The position numbers were made by a program, and so were the translations under genes. Below the pieces are notes generated by a model. It was not told the DNA's origin, made no database searches, and saw nothing but the letters and a program-made list of their open reading frames with translations. Below are positions 38,126 to 47,312 of a DNA stretch of 64,000 bases, one piece after another; positions within the stretch are counted from its first letter, which is position 1; each line of letters opens with the position of its first letter. Source of the stretch: Hyphobacterium sp. CCMP332 (GTDB taxonomy: Bacteria; Pseudomonadota; Alphaproteobacteria; Caulobacterales; Maricaulaceae); contig NZ_CP058669.1 in NCBI RefSeq assembly GCF_014323565.1, positions 2,626,928 to 2,690,927 on the forward strand. The letters are read 5' to 3'.

Positions 38126-38361
38126 AACTCTTCGACTTTTTCAACCGCCTTCCTCCGACTAGATCGGAGGATGTCGATGTGGTCCATGATTTTTCCGGTC
38201 TCAGCCTGCAATACAGGGCCGAACCGCTGGACGACTTCATCCAGTCCCTGCCCGGCGATATCACGCCGGACGACCTGAAAGACCGGCCCTGGGGCGCGCG
38301 ATATCTCTATCTGCGCGACCCTCTGGGTATTCAGGTGATTGTCTATGAAGGCTGCTGGTAA
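38122..38361 (+). CDS. Half-length VOC/glyoxalase-like small protein
   Basis: 79 residues from GTG 38122, overlapping the deacylase stop as GTGA with GGGGAG close ahead, so translation is probably coupled. The C-terminal part ARYLYLRDPLGIQVIVYEG resembles the closing strands of vicinal-oxygen-chelate domains (pattern FYxxDPxGxxI). The N-terminal half has no clear match. A normal VOC unit is about 120-130 residues, so this is either a minimal module that dimerises or a remnant. Function unknown. Confidence 0.55.
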   Translation: MKLFDFFNRLPPTRSEDVDVVHDFSGLSLQYRAEPLDDFIQSLPGDITPDDLKDRPWGARYLYLRDPLGIQVIVYEGCW

Positions 38362-38365
38362 GGCT

Positions 38366-39766
38366 TCAGTCCATCGCCTTGACGATGGATTCCGTCATCT
38401 TCTTGGCATCGCCCAGCAGCATCATCGTGTTATCGCGGAAGAAGAGCGGGTTCTCCACCCCGGCATAGCCCGAGCCCAGCGAGCGCTTGATGAAGAAGAC
38501 CGTACCGGCCTTCCAGACCTGCAGGACGGGCATTCCATAGATCGGTGAAGAGGGGTCATCCTCTGCCGCCGGATTGGTGACGTCATTGGCCCCGATAACA
38601 AAGGCCACATCGGCATTGGAGAAGTCCGAATTGATGTCTTCCAGCTCGAAGACCTCGTCATACGGCACATTCGCTTCGGCCAGCAGCACATTCATATGCC
38701 CCGGCATCCGGCCTGCGACCGGGTGAACGGCATAGGCTACGTCCACACCTTCGGCCTTCATCGTGTCGGCCATGTCCTTCAACGCATGCTGGGCCTGGGC
38801 CACGGCCATGCCATAGCCCGGCACGATGATGACCTTGCGCGCATTCTTCAGGATAAAGGCCGCATCATCAGCCGACCCCTGCTTCACCGTGCCGGTCGGG
38901 CCTTCGCCCGCAGGACCCGCGGCTTCACCGCCAAACCCGCCGAGAATGACCGAGATGAAAGAGCGGTTCATGCTCTTGCACATGATGTAGGAGAGAATTG
39001 CCCCGGACGAGCCGACCAGCGCGCCGGTCACGATCAGCGCCGTATTTTCCAGCGTGAAGCCGAGCGCCGCCGCCGCCCATCCCGAATAGGAATTGAGCAT
39101 CGAGACGACCACGGGCATGTCGGCACCGCCAATCGGGATGATCAGGGTGACGCCCAGAATGAAGGCCACAATCGTCAGCGCCCAGAAAGCAAAGGTCAGC
39201 TCACCGCCGGAGGCCACCAGAAACACCACCATCAGGCCAATGATCCCGCCAAGGGCGAGGTTGAGCCAGTGCTGGCCCTTGAAGATGACGGGCGCGCCAG
39301 AGACCAGGCCCTGCAATTTCATGAAGGCAATGACCGAGCCGGAGAAGGTGATCGCACCGATGGCCGAGCCCAGCGACAATTCAACGAGGCTGATATGCTT
39401 GATGTCACCGGCAACACCGATATGGAAGACATCCGGCCGATAGAAGGCGGCCAGCGCCACCAGCACGGCCGACATGCCGACCAGTGAGTGAAAGGCCGCG
39501 ACCAGCTGCGGCATGGCCGTCATCGGAATACGTTTGGCGACGACCGCGCCAACACCGCCACCGACGGCCATCAGCGCCATGATGGTCAGAAAGCCGCCAA
39601 AGCCGACACCGGCTGCCAGCAGGGAGGTGATGATCGCCACCGCCATACCGGCCATGCCGAAATAATTGCCCTGCCGGGCGGTTTCCGGATGCGACAAGCC
39701 TCGCAAGGCGAGAATGAACAGCACGCCGGAGACGAGGTAGAGAATGGCAGCAAGATCAGCGTTCAT
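38366..39766 (-). CDS. pntB: NAD(P)(+) transhydrogenase, beta subunit
   Basis: 466 residues. About nine membrane helices (domain II part) are followed by the soluble NADP-binding domain III with [48 protein letters not shown] and the C-terminal [15 protein letters not shown]. Together with the alpha subunits it couples proton flow to hydride transfer from NADH to NADP, supplying NADPH. Its start overlaps the pntAB stop by 4 bp. Family length is normal (about 460). Confidence 0.97.
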   Translation of the reverse strand: MNADLAAILYLVSGVLFILALRGLSHPETARQGNYFGMAGMAVAIITSLLAAGVGFGGFLTIMALMAVGGGVGAVVAKRIPMTAMPQLVAAFHSLVGMSAVLVALAAFYRPDVFHIGVAGDIKHISLVELSLGSAIGAITFSGSVIAFMKLQGLVSGAPVIFKGQHWLNLALGGIIGLMVVFLVASGGELTFAFWALTIVAFILGVTLIIPIGGADMPVVVSMLNSYSGWAAAALGFTLENTALIVTGALVGSSGAILSYIMCKSMNRSFISVILGGFGGEAAGPAGEGPTGTVKQGSADDAAFILKNARKVIIVPGYGMAVAQAQHALKDMADTMKAEGVDVAYAVHPVAGRMPGHMNVLLAEANVPYDEVFELEDINSDFSNADVAFVIGANDVTNPAAEDDPSSPIYGMPVLQVWKAGTVFFIKRSLGSGYAGVENPLFFRDNTMMLLGDAKKMTESIVKAMD

Positions 39767-40104
39767 GATTTTGTCTCTGATGCAGCCGGTTTCTCTTTTT
39801 TCTTGTACATGGCCAGCATGCGCTGGGTGACGAGAAATCCGCCAAAGATATTCACGCTGGCGAGGATAACCGCGATGGCGCCGGACACATTGGCAAAGCC
39901 ATCCGCGCCGGATGTTTCGCCGGTCAGAGCCGGGGCCGCTGCCGCGAGCAATGCACCGACAATGATCACCGAAGAGATGGCGTTGGTCACGGCCATCAGG
40001 GGTGTGTGCAGGGCGGGCGTCACCGACCAGACCACATAATAGCCCACGAAAATCGCCATCACGAAAATGGCGAGGCGCAGGGTAATCGGATCAACAGTAT
40101 CCAT
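39763..40104 (-). CDS. pntAB: NAD(P)(+) transhydrogenase, membrane part of the split alpha subunit
   Basis: 113 residues with three to four hydrophobic helices ([52 protein letters not shown]). This corresponds to the C-terminal membrane segment of E. coli PntA, encoded separately here as in many alphaproteobacteria. It contributes to the proton channel between PntAA and PntB. It lies 14 bp after pntAA and overlaps pntB by 4 bp. Confidence 0.95.
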   Translation of the reverse strand: MDTVDPITLRLAIFVMAIFVGYYVVWSVTPALHTPLMAVTNAISSVIIVGALLAAAAPALTGETSGADGFANVSGAIAVILASVNIFGGFLVTQRMLAMYKKKEKPAASETKS

Positions 40105-40118
40105 AATGGTCTCCCGTC

Positions 40119-41240
40119 CTATTTCAGCGTTTCGTGCACGACCTTGCCGTCGCGCGTCAGCGTCATGCCGACAATGATTTCATCATCCCAATGCGGGGCC
40201 AGCGCGCCATCCTCGCCCACGAGAAGCGGGGTCAGATTGACCAGATTGCGCGCATAGAGGCTGGAGGCATCAGCGGCGAGACGTCCGGGCAAATTCGAAT
40301 ACCCGGCGATCGACACCCCGTTATGCTCGACAATCTCGTCGGCTTTCGTCAGTTCGCAATTCCCGCCCATCGGGGCCGCAATATCTACGATCACCGATCC
40401 CGGACGCATGGCTTCCACCATCGCTTTTGTGATCAGCCGGGGGGCCGGACGTCCCGGAATGAGCGCGGTCGTGATCACCACATCCTGCTTGGCGATGTGG
40501 CTGGCGACCAGCTCGGCCTGTTTGGCCTGGTACTCCTTTGACATTTCCTTGGCATAACCGCCGGCGGTTTCCGCCGCCTTGAATTCCTCGTCCTCGACAG
40601 CCACGAATTTCGCGCCCAGCGAGGCGACCTGTTCCTTGGCCGCCGGGCGGACATCCGTAGCGGTCACAACCGCGCCCAGACGGCGGGCGGTGGCAATCGC
40701 CTGAAGACCGGCGACGCCCGCGCCCATGACAAAGGCCTTGGCCGCGGCAATCGTACCGGCGGCGGTCATCATCATCGGGAAAGCACGATGGTAGATTTGC
40801 GAGGCTTCGATCACGGCGCGATACCCGGCCAGATTGGACTGGCTGGAAAGCGCGTCCATCGCCTGCGCACGGGTGATGCGTGGGGTAAATTCCATGGCCA
40901 GAGCATTGATCCCGGCATCGGCGAAAGCTTTGGCCTGGGCCTTGTCGCCATGGGGCTCCAGCTGACCCACCAGCAAGCAGCCCTTGGGCAGTTTGGCCAG
41001 CGTTTCGGCATCCGGCGTACGGACCGCATAGACGACATCCGCGCCCTTCAGCGTCGCCGCCAGCGTGCCCGTTTTGGCACCGACGGCCTCATACAGGCTG
41101 TCCGGCATGCTGGCATTATCGCCCGCGCCTTTTTCGATCTGGATGTCATGCCCGGCCGCAATCAGCTTCTTGACGGACTCGGGCGTAGCCGCAACCCGGG
41201 TTTCCCCGTCGCGGCGTTCTTTCAGAATGGCAATTTTCAT
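40119..41240 (-). CDS. pntAA: NAD(P)(+) transhydrogenase, soluble NAD-binding alpha subunit
   Basis: 373 residues forming domain I, which binds NAD(H). The opening [40 protein letters not shown] is the AlaDH/PNT N-terminal domain; the Rossmann part has [28 protein letters not shown], and the mobile-loop region lies further on near [13 protein letters not shown]. It is the first transhydrogenase gene in the order pntAA-pntAB-pntB. A small oxidase-type membrane peptide gene lies 82 bp upstream on the same strand. Confidence 0.97.
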   Translation of the reverse strand: MKIAILKERRDGETRVAATPESVKKLIAAGHDIQIEKGAGDNASMPDSLYEAVGAKTGTLAATLKGADVVYAVRTPDAETLAKLPKGCLLVGQLEPHGDKAQAKAFADAGINALAMEFTPRITRAQAMDALSSQSNLAGYRAVIEASQIYHRAFPMMMTAAGTIAAAKAFVMGAGVAGLQAIATARRLGAVVTATDVRPAAKEQVASLGAKFVAVEDEEFKAAETAGGYAKEMSKEYQAKQAELVASHIAKQDVVITTALIPGRPAPRLITKAMVEAMRPGSVIVDIAAPMGGNCELTKADEIVEHNGVSIAGYSNLPGRLAADASSLYARNLVNLTPLLVGEDGALAPHWDDEIIVGMTLTRDGKVVHETLK

Positions 41241-41322
41241 TTGGTCAGGAATACCTGTCGCAATTGGCTGACGCCACCTTGTCGGATTCCCGCCGGAATT
41301 AAAAGGGCAATAAACGCCTTGC

Positions 41323-41619
41323 CTAGAGCAGGCTGCCGATCAGGCTGGCGGCAATCGCGGAGAAGAAGCTCACCGCTGCAAAGCCGATCACGGTAGCATA
41401 CCAGTTGGCCTTCAGGCCGAGAGCCATCCCGAGCAGAATACCGACAATGGTGGTGATGATCAGCGACACCATCCAGCCGACATTCGCCGCGAAGGTTAGG
41501 GCCAGAAAGAAAACCGTCAGAATGGTCAGCCCGCCAAACCAGACGGACATGCCGATGAAGCTGGAAAAGGTGCGCGACTGCTCGGTGACTTCCATCGTGC
41601 CGCGTTGATATTCAGCCAT
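41323..41619 (-). CDS. aa3-type cytochrome oxidase subunit IV-like small membrane protein
   Basis: 98 residues. The N-terminal segment MEVTEQSRTFSSFIGMSVWFGGLTILTVFFLAL fits the bacterial aa3 oxidase subunit IV family (about one helix); here two further helices follow (WMVSLIITTIVGILLGMAL, WYATVIGFAAVSFFSAIAASL). Such genes are often found just before pntAA in alphaproteobacteria, as here, far from the oxidase genes. It may be a supernumerary oxidase subunit; whether it contacts the transhydrogenase is unknown. Confidence 0.75.
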   Translation of the reverse strand: MAEYQRGTMEVTEQSRTFSSFIGMSVWFGGLTILTVFFLALTFAANVGWMVSLIITTIVGILLGMALGLKANWYATVIGFAAVSFFSAIAASLIGSLL

Positions 41620-41707
41620 TCTTGTAACCCCCTGCAGGTCTGAAACGGATTTATGAGCGGGTTATCACGCGGTTTCGCGTCCGCCAAGTCTTAAGCGATG
41701 CGATCTA

Positions 41708-42646
41708 TCAGCGCTGGCCCCAACCGGACTGCATAAGGGTTTCCAGAGCAGCGGCCACGGCCAGTGGCTGGTCCAGAATCAGATGGTGATGGGCATCGGG
41801 AATGGAAATCATCGGCGTGCCGGCCCCGAATGTTTCTTGCATGAAGGCCCAGATTTCGTCGGTCACCAGCGAGGTGTCCGCTCCCCGGAAAAACGCCAGC
41901 GGGCATTTGGCCGAATCGCGAAGGACCTCCGGATCCCGTCTTTGATATTCCAGCTTGGCCCAGAGATTGGGATCAAACTTCCAGCTCCATCCGCCTTCGA
42001 CGGGTTTCAGCGAATTGCGGGCGATATGGTCAACGACATAGACCGCCTCGCAAGGCTGCGGCGGAAGCAGCCGGAAACGGGCAATTGCGGTTTCCAGTTG
42101 CTCATAGGTCTTTCCACCGCGCTGAGGCGGCGAGGAGGATCGTTGCTCCTCGGGCGGGCGAACGGGCGAATCGAGAATAATCGCGCCGGCCAGTTCGTCA
42201 CCGAATTCCATGGACGACACCATGGTCACAAATCCGCCGAAGGAATGTCCGACGACAAAGGGCTTGCCGGCATCGAAAAGGCCGGCGTCACGGGCGACGG
42301 CTTTCACCTCTTCGGCATAGAGCGGCATACGATAGACATCGCGATGGCCGCTATCGCCCATGCCGGACATATCAATCGCGACAACGCGCCGGCTCTCCGC
42401 GAGGAAGGGCGCAATCGCATCCCACCATTGCTTGTGGGCGACCCCGCCATGAACGAGGATAACCCCTTCCTGACCCCGGCCTCCCCAAGCTTTCCAGACA
42501 ATATCCGCGCCTTCAACGCCCACACGTCCGGCTTCTGTTGGCATCGCCAGTGCTTTTTCAAACCAGGCCGGATGCGGCGGCATCTCGCCCTTGAAGGTTT
42601 CGAGCGGCGGGCGGATCTCGCGGAGCGAATTCGAGGCGGTAGACAT
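41708..42646 (-). CDS. Alpha/beta hydrolase fold protein
   Basis: 312 residues. The fold shows VILVHGGVAHKQWWDAIAPFLAE, VVAIDMSGMGDSG, the nucleophile elbow GHSFGGFVTM and a late SIPDAHHHLILDQP holding the catalytic histidine. There is no signal peptide, so it is cytoplasmic. It resembles epoxide-hydrolase or haloalkane-type hydrolases in general form, but the substrate cannot be inferred. It is flanked on the same strand by the CPBP protease gene 60 bp upstream. Confidence 0.85.
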   Translation of the reverse strand: MSTASNSLREIRPPLETFKGEMPPHPAWFEKALAMPTEAGRVGVEGADIVWKAWGGRGQEGVILVHGGVAHKQWWDAIAPFLAESRRVVAIDMSGMGDSGHRDVYRMPLYAEEVKAVARDAGLFDAGKPFVVGHSFGGFVTMVSSMEFGDELAGAIILDSPVRPPEEQRSSSPPQRGGKTYEQLETAIARFRLLPPQPCEAVYVVDHIARNSLKPVEGGWSWKFDPNLWAKLEYQRRDPEVLRDSAKCPLAFFRGADTSLVTDEIWAFMQETFGAGTPMISIPDAHHHLILDQPLAVAAALETLMQSGWGQR

Positions 42647-42706
42647 GCTTATCGGCTAGCCCCGATTGTGCAGTGCGTCAATTCGGTTTTGCCCTTTTCG
42701 TCAACG

Positions 42707-43492
42707 TCAGAAGGGCAGGGAGGCAAACACATTATTGGCGAAGTGCACGACAATCGGTGCCCATAACCGCCCGGTCATCCGCCGCGCCATCCCGGCCGCA
42801 AATCCCAATACCGTCGTGTAGATCATGGTCTCGATGCCAATGGCAAAGTGCAGGAGGCCGAAGGCAAGGGATGTGACAATCAGGGGCACAACCCATCCGC
42901 CCATCCGCGCCACCAGCATGGGCAAGAGCCAGCCGCGCATGACCAGCTCCTCCACCACCGGCGCAAAGACCACAACCGTTATCGTGACCAGAACCGCGCC
43001 GATCAGACCGCCATGGGAAAACAGTTCGGCCGGAGCAGAGGGCGTGATCGGCAGAAGGGGAAGCAGGACATCAACCGCTGTGACCGAGAAAATCATGCCG
43101 ATCGCGAACAGGACAAGTCCATATCCGGTCTCGATCACCCACCGGACCGGGCGAAGATCAAAGACCGCATGGGCCAGACCCTGCGGCGCAAGCCAGGCCG
43201 CAAACAACCAAAGAAATCCGATCTCCATCGCCATGTAGAGCGCGTAGTAAGACCGGAAGAGCATGTCCGCGACGCCGTCATCCGGCACGCCTCCCAGCAC
43301 AATCAGCATGGTGGCAGCAAGGCTGGCGAGATAGCCGGTGGCCAGTGACCCCAAGGTCCATAATCCCAGCCAGAATATTCCGGTATGTGGGTGCGCCTGC
43401 TGGAAATGGCGGAACATCAGATCATGCGGCTCGAACGGATTGCGCGCGCGCGGCGGTCGCCGATAGCCATATGGGGGAGGCGGTGTGCTCAT
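42707..43492 (-). CDS. CPBP/CAAX family intramembrane metalloprotease
   Basis: 261 residues with six to eight membrane helices. The three family motifs are present: EELVMR at 181-186, FGLLH at 211-215 and HFANN at 250-254, which carry the metal ligands and catalytic glutamates of Abi/CPBP proteases. The N-terminus is proline- and arginine-rich (STPPPPYGYRRPPRARNPFEP) and cytoplasmic. Bacterial members act in membrane protein processing, bacteriocin immunity or are uncharacterised. A single gene with no tell-tale neighbour. Confidence 0.9.
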   Translation of the reverse strand: MSTPPPPYGYRRPPRARNPFEPHDLMFRHFQQAHPHTGIFWLGLWTLGSLATGYLASLAATMLIVLGGVPDDGVADMLFRSYYALYMAMEIGFLWLFAAWLAPQGLAHAVFDLRPVRWVIETGYGLVLFAIGMIFSVTAVDVLLPLLPITPSAPAELFSHGGLIGAVLVTITVVVFAPVVEELVMRGWLLPMLVARMGGWVVPLIVTSLAFGLLHFAIGIETMIYTTVLGFAAGMARRMTGRLWAPIVVHFANNVFASLPF

Positions 43493-43523
43493 TCCATCCT
43501 AATGATGGCGGGCCGCGATCCGG

Positions 43524-43787
43524 TCAAGTCATCAGCCGGCAATGGCAATGCCGGGCTTTGTCACGGCCGCCCGGTGGGCTGACAATGCGCCAGCGAGCAG
43601 GCCGGACAACGTGCTGAGCAGCACAGAACCGGACAGAACAACCGGAACGAATTGAGCCGGCCAGCCCAGCCATCCGGTCGAGAAGGGTGCCATCAGCAAG
43701 GCAATAGCTGGTACAACTCGCCATCGCCAGGGATGATGATGCCAGCGCGGCAATGATACCGCCCAGAAGGGCTTTTCCGATTTTCAT
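43524..43787 (-). pseudogene. Small envelope or membrane protein gene, probably frameshifted
   Basis: ATG 43787 has GGGGAG at a good distance and begins a convincing signal peptide (MKIGKALLGGIIAALASSSLAMA). After that the same frame becomes Cys/Arg-rich and unlike a protein (87 residues to 43524). A neighbouring frame, open from about 43780 to a TGA at 43532, reads as a two-helix membrane protein (VVPAIALLMAPFSTGWLGW, FVPVVLSGSVLLSTLSGLLAGALSAHRAA). One inserted or deleted base would join a good start to a good body, for example in the AAAA run just after the ATG. It could be a true frameshift, a sequencing error or two overlapping genes. I recognise no family. Confidence 0.45.
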
Positions 43788-43821
43788 GGTCATGTCTCCC
43801 CTGTTGGTAACAGAAGTAGAA

Positions 43822-43848
43822 ATACAACTTTTGATATTTGATACAACC
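43822..43848. repeat. Direct repeat of ATACAAC, 19 bp apart, with tandem TTTGATA between
   Basis: ATACAAC occurs at 43822-43828 and 43841-43847, with TTTGATA twice in tandem between them. The block is AT-rich and lies about 35 bp ahead of the minus-strand small gene starting at 43787, so it is probably its promoter or operator. The repeat spacing of just under two helical turns suits a dimeric regulator. Confidence 0.4.
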
Positions 43849-44050
43849 AAAAATAGAAAAGATGACAATCACTCACCTGTTGACGTTTATGCTTAACGCT
43901 TGGTCACCGGCGTCTTAGCGTGAATTTTACTACCCGTGTCCCATAACGGCACCCGGATGGATTGCCCCCTCTACCAGAGACAACTCCGGGGAGGGAGAGG
44001 CCAAAGGCCCGGCAATTGAATTATTGGGTAGCCGAAAGGGCTTGGGTGAG

Positions 44051-45505
44051 ATGGCTAAGACGGTGCTGATCGTCGACGACGATCCGACGCAACGCCGCCT
44101 GTTGCAGGCGGTAATTGAAAAGCAGGGTTTTGAGGTCGGGTCCGCTGACAGTGGCGAGGCTGCGATGGATGTGCTGGCGCGTGGCGGGGTGGACGTCATG
44201 CTGCTGGACCTGGTCATGCCGGGCATGGACGGGATGGACGTGCTCGACGCCGTCCAGCGCAAGGGCATCGACACGCCGGTCATCGTTCTGACGGCGCATG
44301 GCGGTATTGAAACCGTCGTCGCGGCCATGCGGGCCGGCGCGGCAGATTTCTTCATCAAACCGGCCAGTCCGGAACGGATTACCGTTTCTGTACGCAATGC
44401 CCTGAAGATGCAGACCCTCACCGGCGAAGTGAAACGCCTCACCCGCAAGACGGTCGGCGGATCGTTGGGTTTTGAAGACATGATTGCAGGCGCGCCGGCC
44501 ATGCGTCAGGTCGTACGTCTGGGCCAGCGCGCCGCCGCCTCGACGATTCCGATTCTCATCACCGGGGAAAGCGGTGTTGGCAAGGAGCTGGTCGCGGGCG
44601 CGATCCGCGCCGCTTCCGAACGGGCCGACAAGCCGTTCGTGGCGGTCAACTGCGGGGCCATTCCGGCCAATCTGGTGGAATCGACCCTTTTCGGTCACGA
44701 AAAGGGTTCCTTCACCGGTGCAACCGGCAAGCATATGGGCAAGTTCCAGGAAGCCGATGGCGGCACACTCTTCCTCGACGAGATCGGCGAATTGCCGCTC
44801 GACATGCAGGTCAAACTCCTGCGCGCCCTGCAGGAAGGCGAGGTCGATCCCGTCGGCTCGAACCGTCCGGTCAAGGTAGATGTCCGGATAATCTCGGCCA
44901 CCAATCGCGACCTCACTCAGGAAGTCGAGGCGGGCCGTTTCCGCGAAGACCTCTTCTATCGTCTGAATGTTTTCCCCATCGAAGTGCCGTCGCTGCGCTC
45001 GCGCAAGGAAGATGTTTCCGCACTCGTCCGGCATTTCATCACGCGCTTCAACGCGCAGGAAAACCGCTCTGTCGTGGATGCGGCACCAGAGACCATGGCC
45101 ATGCTTGCCGCCTTCGACTGGCCGGGCAATGTCCGCCAGCTGGAAAACACGGTCTTCCGCGCAGTGGTGTTGTGTGAGGGCGATTATCTGAAGCCGGAGG
45201 ATTTCCCGCAGATATCCGGACTGGCGGCAGACCTTGCCGAATTGCCACCGCCGCCAATGCCGGGCGACAGCATGGCCTTTGCGAATGCCGGTGCGCCGTC
45301 GGATCTGCCACCTGTGCCGATCATGGATGAGGGCGGTCATCTGCGGCCGCTGGAATCCATCGAGCGCGATCTGATCGAGTTTGCAATCGAAACCTATGCC
45401 GGACGCATGGCGGAAGTGGCCCGGCGTCTGGGATTGGGCCGCTCGACCCTTTATCGCAAAGTGCGTGAATATGATCTCGATGTAGATCAGGCACGAACAG
45501 CCTAG
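44051..45505 (+). CDS. tacA: TacA-like NtrC-family sigma-54 response regulator
   Basis: 484 residues from ATG 44051. Receiver domain 1-120 with phospho-acceptor D53 and K103; AAA+ domain with Walker A GESGVGKE at 172-179, the sigma-54 contact loop reading GSFTGA at 219-224 instead of the usual GAFTGA, and Walker B region [10 protein letters not shown]-terminal Fis-type HTH ([24 protein letters not shown]). The opening [17 protein letters not shown] is that of Caulobacter TacA, which is phosphorylated through the ShkA-ShpA relay and activates stalk and cell-cycle genes such as staR and spmX. No partner kinase is adjacent, as in Caulobacter. A strong terminator follows. Other NtrC-family regulators are the alternative. 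Confidence 0.8.
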   Translation: MAKTVLIVDDDPTQRRLLQAVIEKQGFEVGSADSGEAAMDVLARGGVDVMLLDLVMPGMDGMDVLDAVQRKGIDTPVIVLTAHGGIETVVAAMRAGAADFFIKPASPERITVSVRNALKMQTLTGEVKRLTRKTVGGSLGFEDMIAGAPAMRQVVRLGQRAAASTIPILITGESGVGKELVAGAIRAASERADKPFVAVNCGAIPANLVESTLFGHEKGSFTGATGKHMGKFQEADGGTLFLDEIGELPLDMQVKLLRALQEGEVDPVGSNRPVKVDVRIISATNRDLTQEVEAGRFREDLFYRLNVFPIEVPSLRSRKEDVSALVRHFITRFNAQENRSVVDAAPETMAMLAAFDWPGNVRQLENTVFRAVVLCEGDYLKPEDFPQISGLAADLAELPPPPMPGDSMAFANAGAPSDLPPVPIMDEGGHLRPLESIERDLIEFAIETYAGRMAEVARRLGLGRSTLYRKVREYDLDVDQARTA

Positions 45506-45528
45506 AACAACAAAAACGGGTGCAACTG

Positions 45529-45560
45529 AACCCCCGGATTTGTTCCGGGGGTTTTCTTTT
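45529..45560 (+). terminator. Strong intrinsic terminator after the tacA-like gene
   Basis: AACCCCCGGA at 45529-45538 pairs perfectly with TCCGGGGGTT at 45544-45553 around a five-base loop, followed by a T-rich tract (TTCTTTT). Confidence 0.92.
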
Positions 45561-45577
45561 GAGCCTGGAAATTTGAG

Positions 45578-46027
45578 TCAGCAGTCTTTATCGCCGCCTT
45601 TGATCACACGCAGTTTTGGCGGGCCGGTGGGACGGGGCGGTGAGGAGGGGGCTCCGGGCACGTCCTCTTCGATATCCTCGTTGATATCGCGGACGCGTGG
45701 GCCGGATGTTTTGGCTTTTGACTTGAACGAGGATTGCCTGAAGCCCTTGCCGCGCGGCATCGGCTTGCGGGCCTTGCCGTCGGCCTTCTTTTCAATTTCA
45801 CGCAGTTTCACCGCCTGAAGGCCGGACAGGGCTTCATCCAGCCTGCCCTTGTCGGGATCATTGAAGGCCGACCCATAGGTTTCCAGGCGGTCGCCGACCG
45901 AGGTGATGAACTCATCCTCCCATTCGGAAAGCGTGTCCTCGCCCTTCTTTTCGGCAATCTTGCGGCGTGTGCGTTCGAGGCGGCGGAGCGCCTTGCGGAT
46001 CTTCTTGGGGTCGACCTCGCGCGTCAA
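45578..46027 (-). CDS. Conserved hypothetical protein coupled to gapR
   Basis: About 149 residues if started at TTG 46027, eight bases after the gapR stop; a longer open frame back to 46093 lies wholly inside gapR and is unlikely. The protein is highly charged: a basic helical start (DPKKIRKALRRLERTRRKIAEKKGE), then LSEWEDEFITSVGDRLETYGSAFNDPDKGRLDEALSGLQAVKLREI, then a basic, proline-rich tail. The SEWEDEF...RLxxYGSAFNDPxKG block is one I recall from unnamed proteins beside DUF2312 genes in Caulobacterales. Function unknown; the charge and the neighbour suggest a nucleoid role. The terminator of the tacA-like gene ends 18 bp beyond its stop. Confidence 0.7.
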   Translation of the reverse strand: MTREVDPKKIRKALRRLERTRRKIAEKKGEDTLSEWEDEFITSVGDRLETYGSAFNDPDKGRLDEALSGLQAVKLREIEKKADGKARKPMPRGKGFRQSSFKSKAKTSGPRVRDINEDIEEDVPGAPSSPPRPTGPPKLRVIKGGDKDC

Positions 46028-46034
46028 GCCAGAC

Positions 46035-46313
46035 TCAGCCCTCGACCGCGCCCAAATAGAGCTCGAGCAGGGCTTCCGCTTCCTGCCGCTCATTGCGGTC
46101 GATCTTGCGCAGGGCGATCACGCGCCGGAGAATCTTCGTGTCATAGCCCATGGATTTTGCCTCGGCATAGACTTCCTTGGTGTCGTCCATCACCTGCTTC
46201 TTGTCTTCTTCCAGCCGTTCGATGCGGGCGACGATCGCTTTCAGCTGATCGCGTGCGGCCTGGCCGATCGAATGGGAATTGTCCGTAACGGCAGATTGGG
46301 ATGCATCATCCAT
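46035..46313 (-). CDS. gapR: GapR-type DUF2312 nucleoid-associated protein
   Basis: 92 residues with the DUF2312 pattern: [73 protein letters not shown]. In Caulobacter, GapR is an essential-for-fitness tetrameric protein that encircles overtwisted, AT-rich DNA ahead of replication and transcription and stimulates topoisomerases. The coiled-coil plus short helical bundle and the length (89-92) match. It precedes a charged hypothetical protein by eight bases, suggesting a two-gene operon. Confidence 0.93.
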   Translation of the reverse strand: MDDASQSAVTDNSHSIGQAARDQLKAIVARIERLEEDKKQVMDDTKEVYAEAKSMGYDTKILRRVIALRKIDRNERQEAEALLELYLGAVEG

Positions 46314-46400
46314 GGCGCGGCCTCTGATCAGTCAGCTTGAATTGAAGGCCGCAAGCTAGGGTCCGTCAACCGATTCCTCAAGCGCGCCGTCAGCGCAAAA

Positions 46401-47312
46401 TCAGTTGGCGCCGTTTCCATGAAGGCGGCGCACCGCATCGGCGACCGCATCTGGCGCGGAGTGATGCAGCATATGGCCCCAGTCCTCGCGAACGATCAGT
46501 TCGGCATTGGGCAGGGTGGCAGCGACCGGCCGCGAATGGCGATCCGTATAGACGACCCGATCCGAATTCCCGGCCAGAAAGACGGCGGGCAAAGTAATGC
46601 CGGAATACAGGTCTTCCTGCCGCGCCAGATGATCATTCACCTGTGCCATGTCCTCGGCATTGGCCTTGAACACGGCGGTGTGGAAGATGCGGTTGATCTG
46701 CACGGCTTCGGCATATCCGTCCGGAACCGGTTGCGGATGGAAGGTCTCTTGAAGGCCCTCTTCGATACGCGACGGGCCGACCAGAGGAATGATCATCCGG
46801 GTAATGATCGGTCCGATACCGAACCAGCGGGAAGCGCGATTATACCACGCCGCGTCGCCCACGCCGGAATGTAACGGTGCCCCGATCAGCACAATGCCGG
46901 AGAGACCCTCGCCGTGATCAATCGCCAGACGCATGGTGATCGCTCCGCCCCAGGAATGGCCCACGACAACGGGGCTCTCTATTTCCAGCACCCGGATCAG
47001 CTCTGCCAGCAGGGCGGCTTCGCGTTCCGGTGTCCAGGCCATATCCGGCCGTTCGCTCCAGCCCAGCCCCGGGCGGTCAACATAGACAGCGCGCAACCCG
47101 TCCAGATGTCCGCTCAAGGCCAGACGCATGTCCTCGGCATTGGATGATGCGCCATGCAATATCAAAACAGCCGGGCCGGAGCCCTCCTCGACATAGCGGA
47201 TACGGGCATTGTCTATCTCGATAAAGTGTCCGGCAGGGGGCATATCGTCGGCCTGGGCTGTGGGCAGGAAATTCAGAAGGGCCACAAAGGCGATTATGGC
47301 GCGAAAAATCAA
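46401..47312 (-). CDS. Exported alpha/beta hydrolase
   Basis: 303 residues with an N-terminal signal peptide (MIFRAIIAFVALLNFLPTAQA). The fold shows FIEIDNARIRYVEEGSGPAVLILHGASSNAEDM, VDRPGLGWSERPD, the nucleophile elbow GHSWGGAITM, LAGNSDRVV for the acid region and DWGHMLHH for the histidine. It is likely periplasmic and resembles AB-hydrolases of the epoxide or lactone hydrolase type. It overlaps by 4 bp with the preceding TPR gene, so the two form an operon. Substrate unknown. Confidence 0.85.
   Translation of the reverse strand: MIFRAIIAFVALLNFLPTAQADDMPPAGHFIEIDNARIRYVEEGSGPAVLILHGASSNAEDMRLALSGHLDGLRAVYVDRPGLGWSERPDMAWTPEREAALLAELIRVLEIESPVVVGHSWGGAITMRLAIDHGEGLSGIVLIGAPLHSGVGDAAWYNRASRWFGIGPIITRMIIPLVGPSRIEEGLQETFHPQPVPDGYAEAVQINRIFHTAVFKANAEDMAQVNDHLARQEDLYSGITLPAVFLAGNSDRVVYTDRHSRPVAATLPNAELIVREDWGHMLHHSAPDAVADAVRRLHGNGAN

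Noticed and set aside
43879..43905. TTGACG followed by TTAACG upstream of the tacA-like gene as a promoter or CtrA site
   Set aside because: No -10 hexamer at 17 bp and no TTAA-N7-TTAA arrangement could be found.
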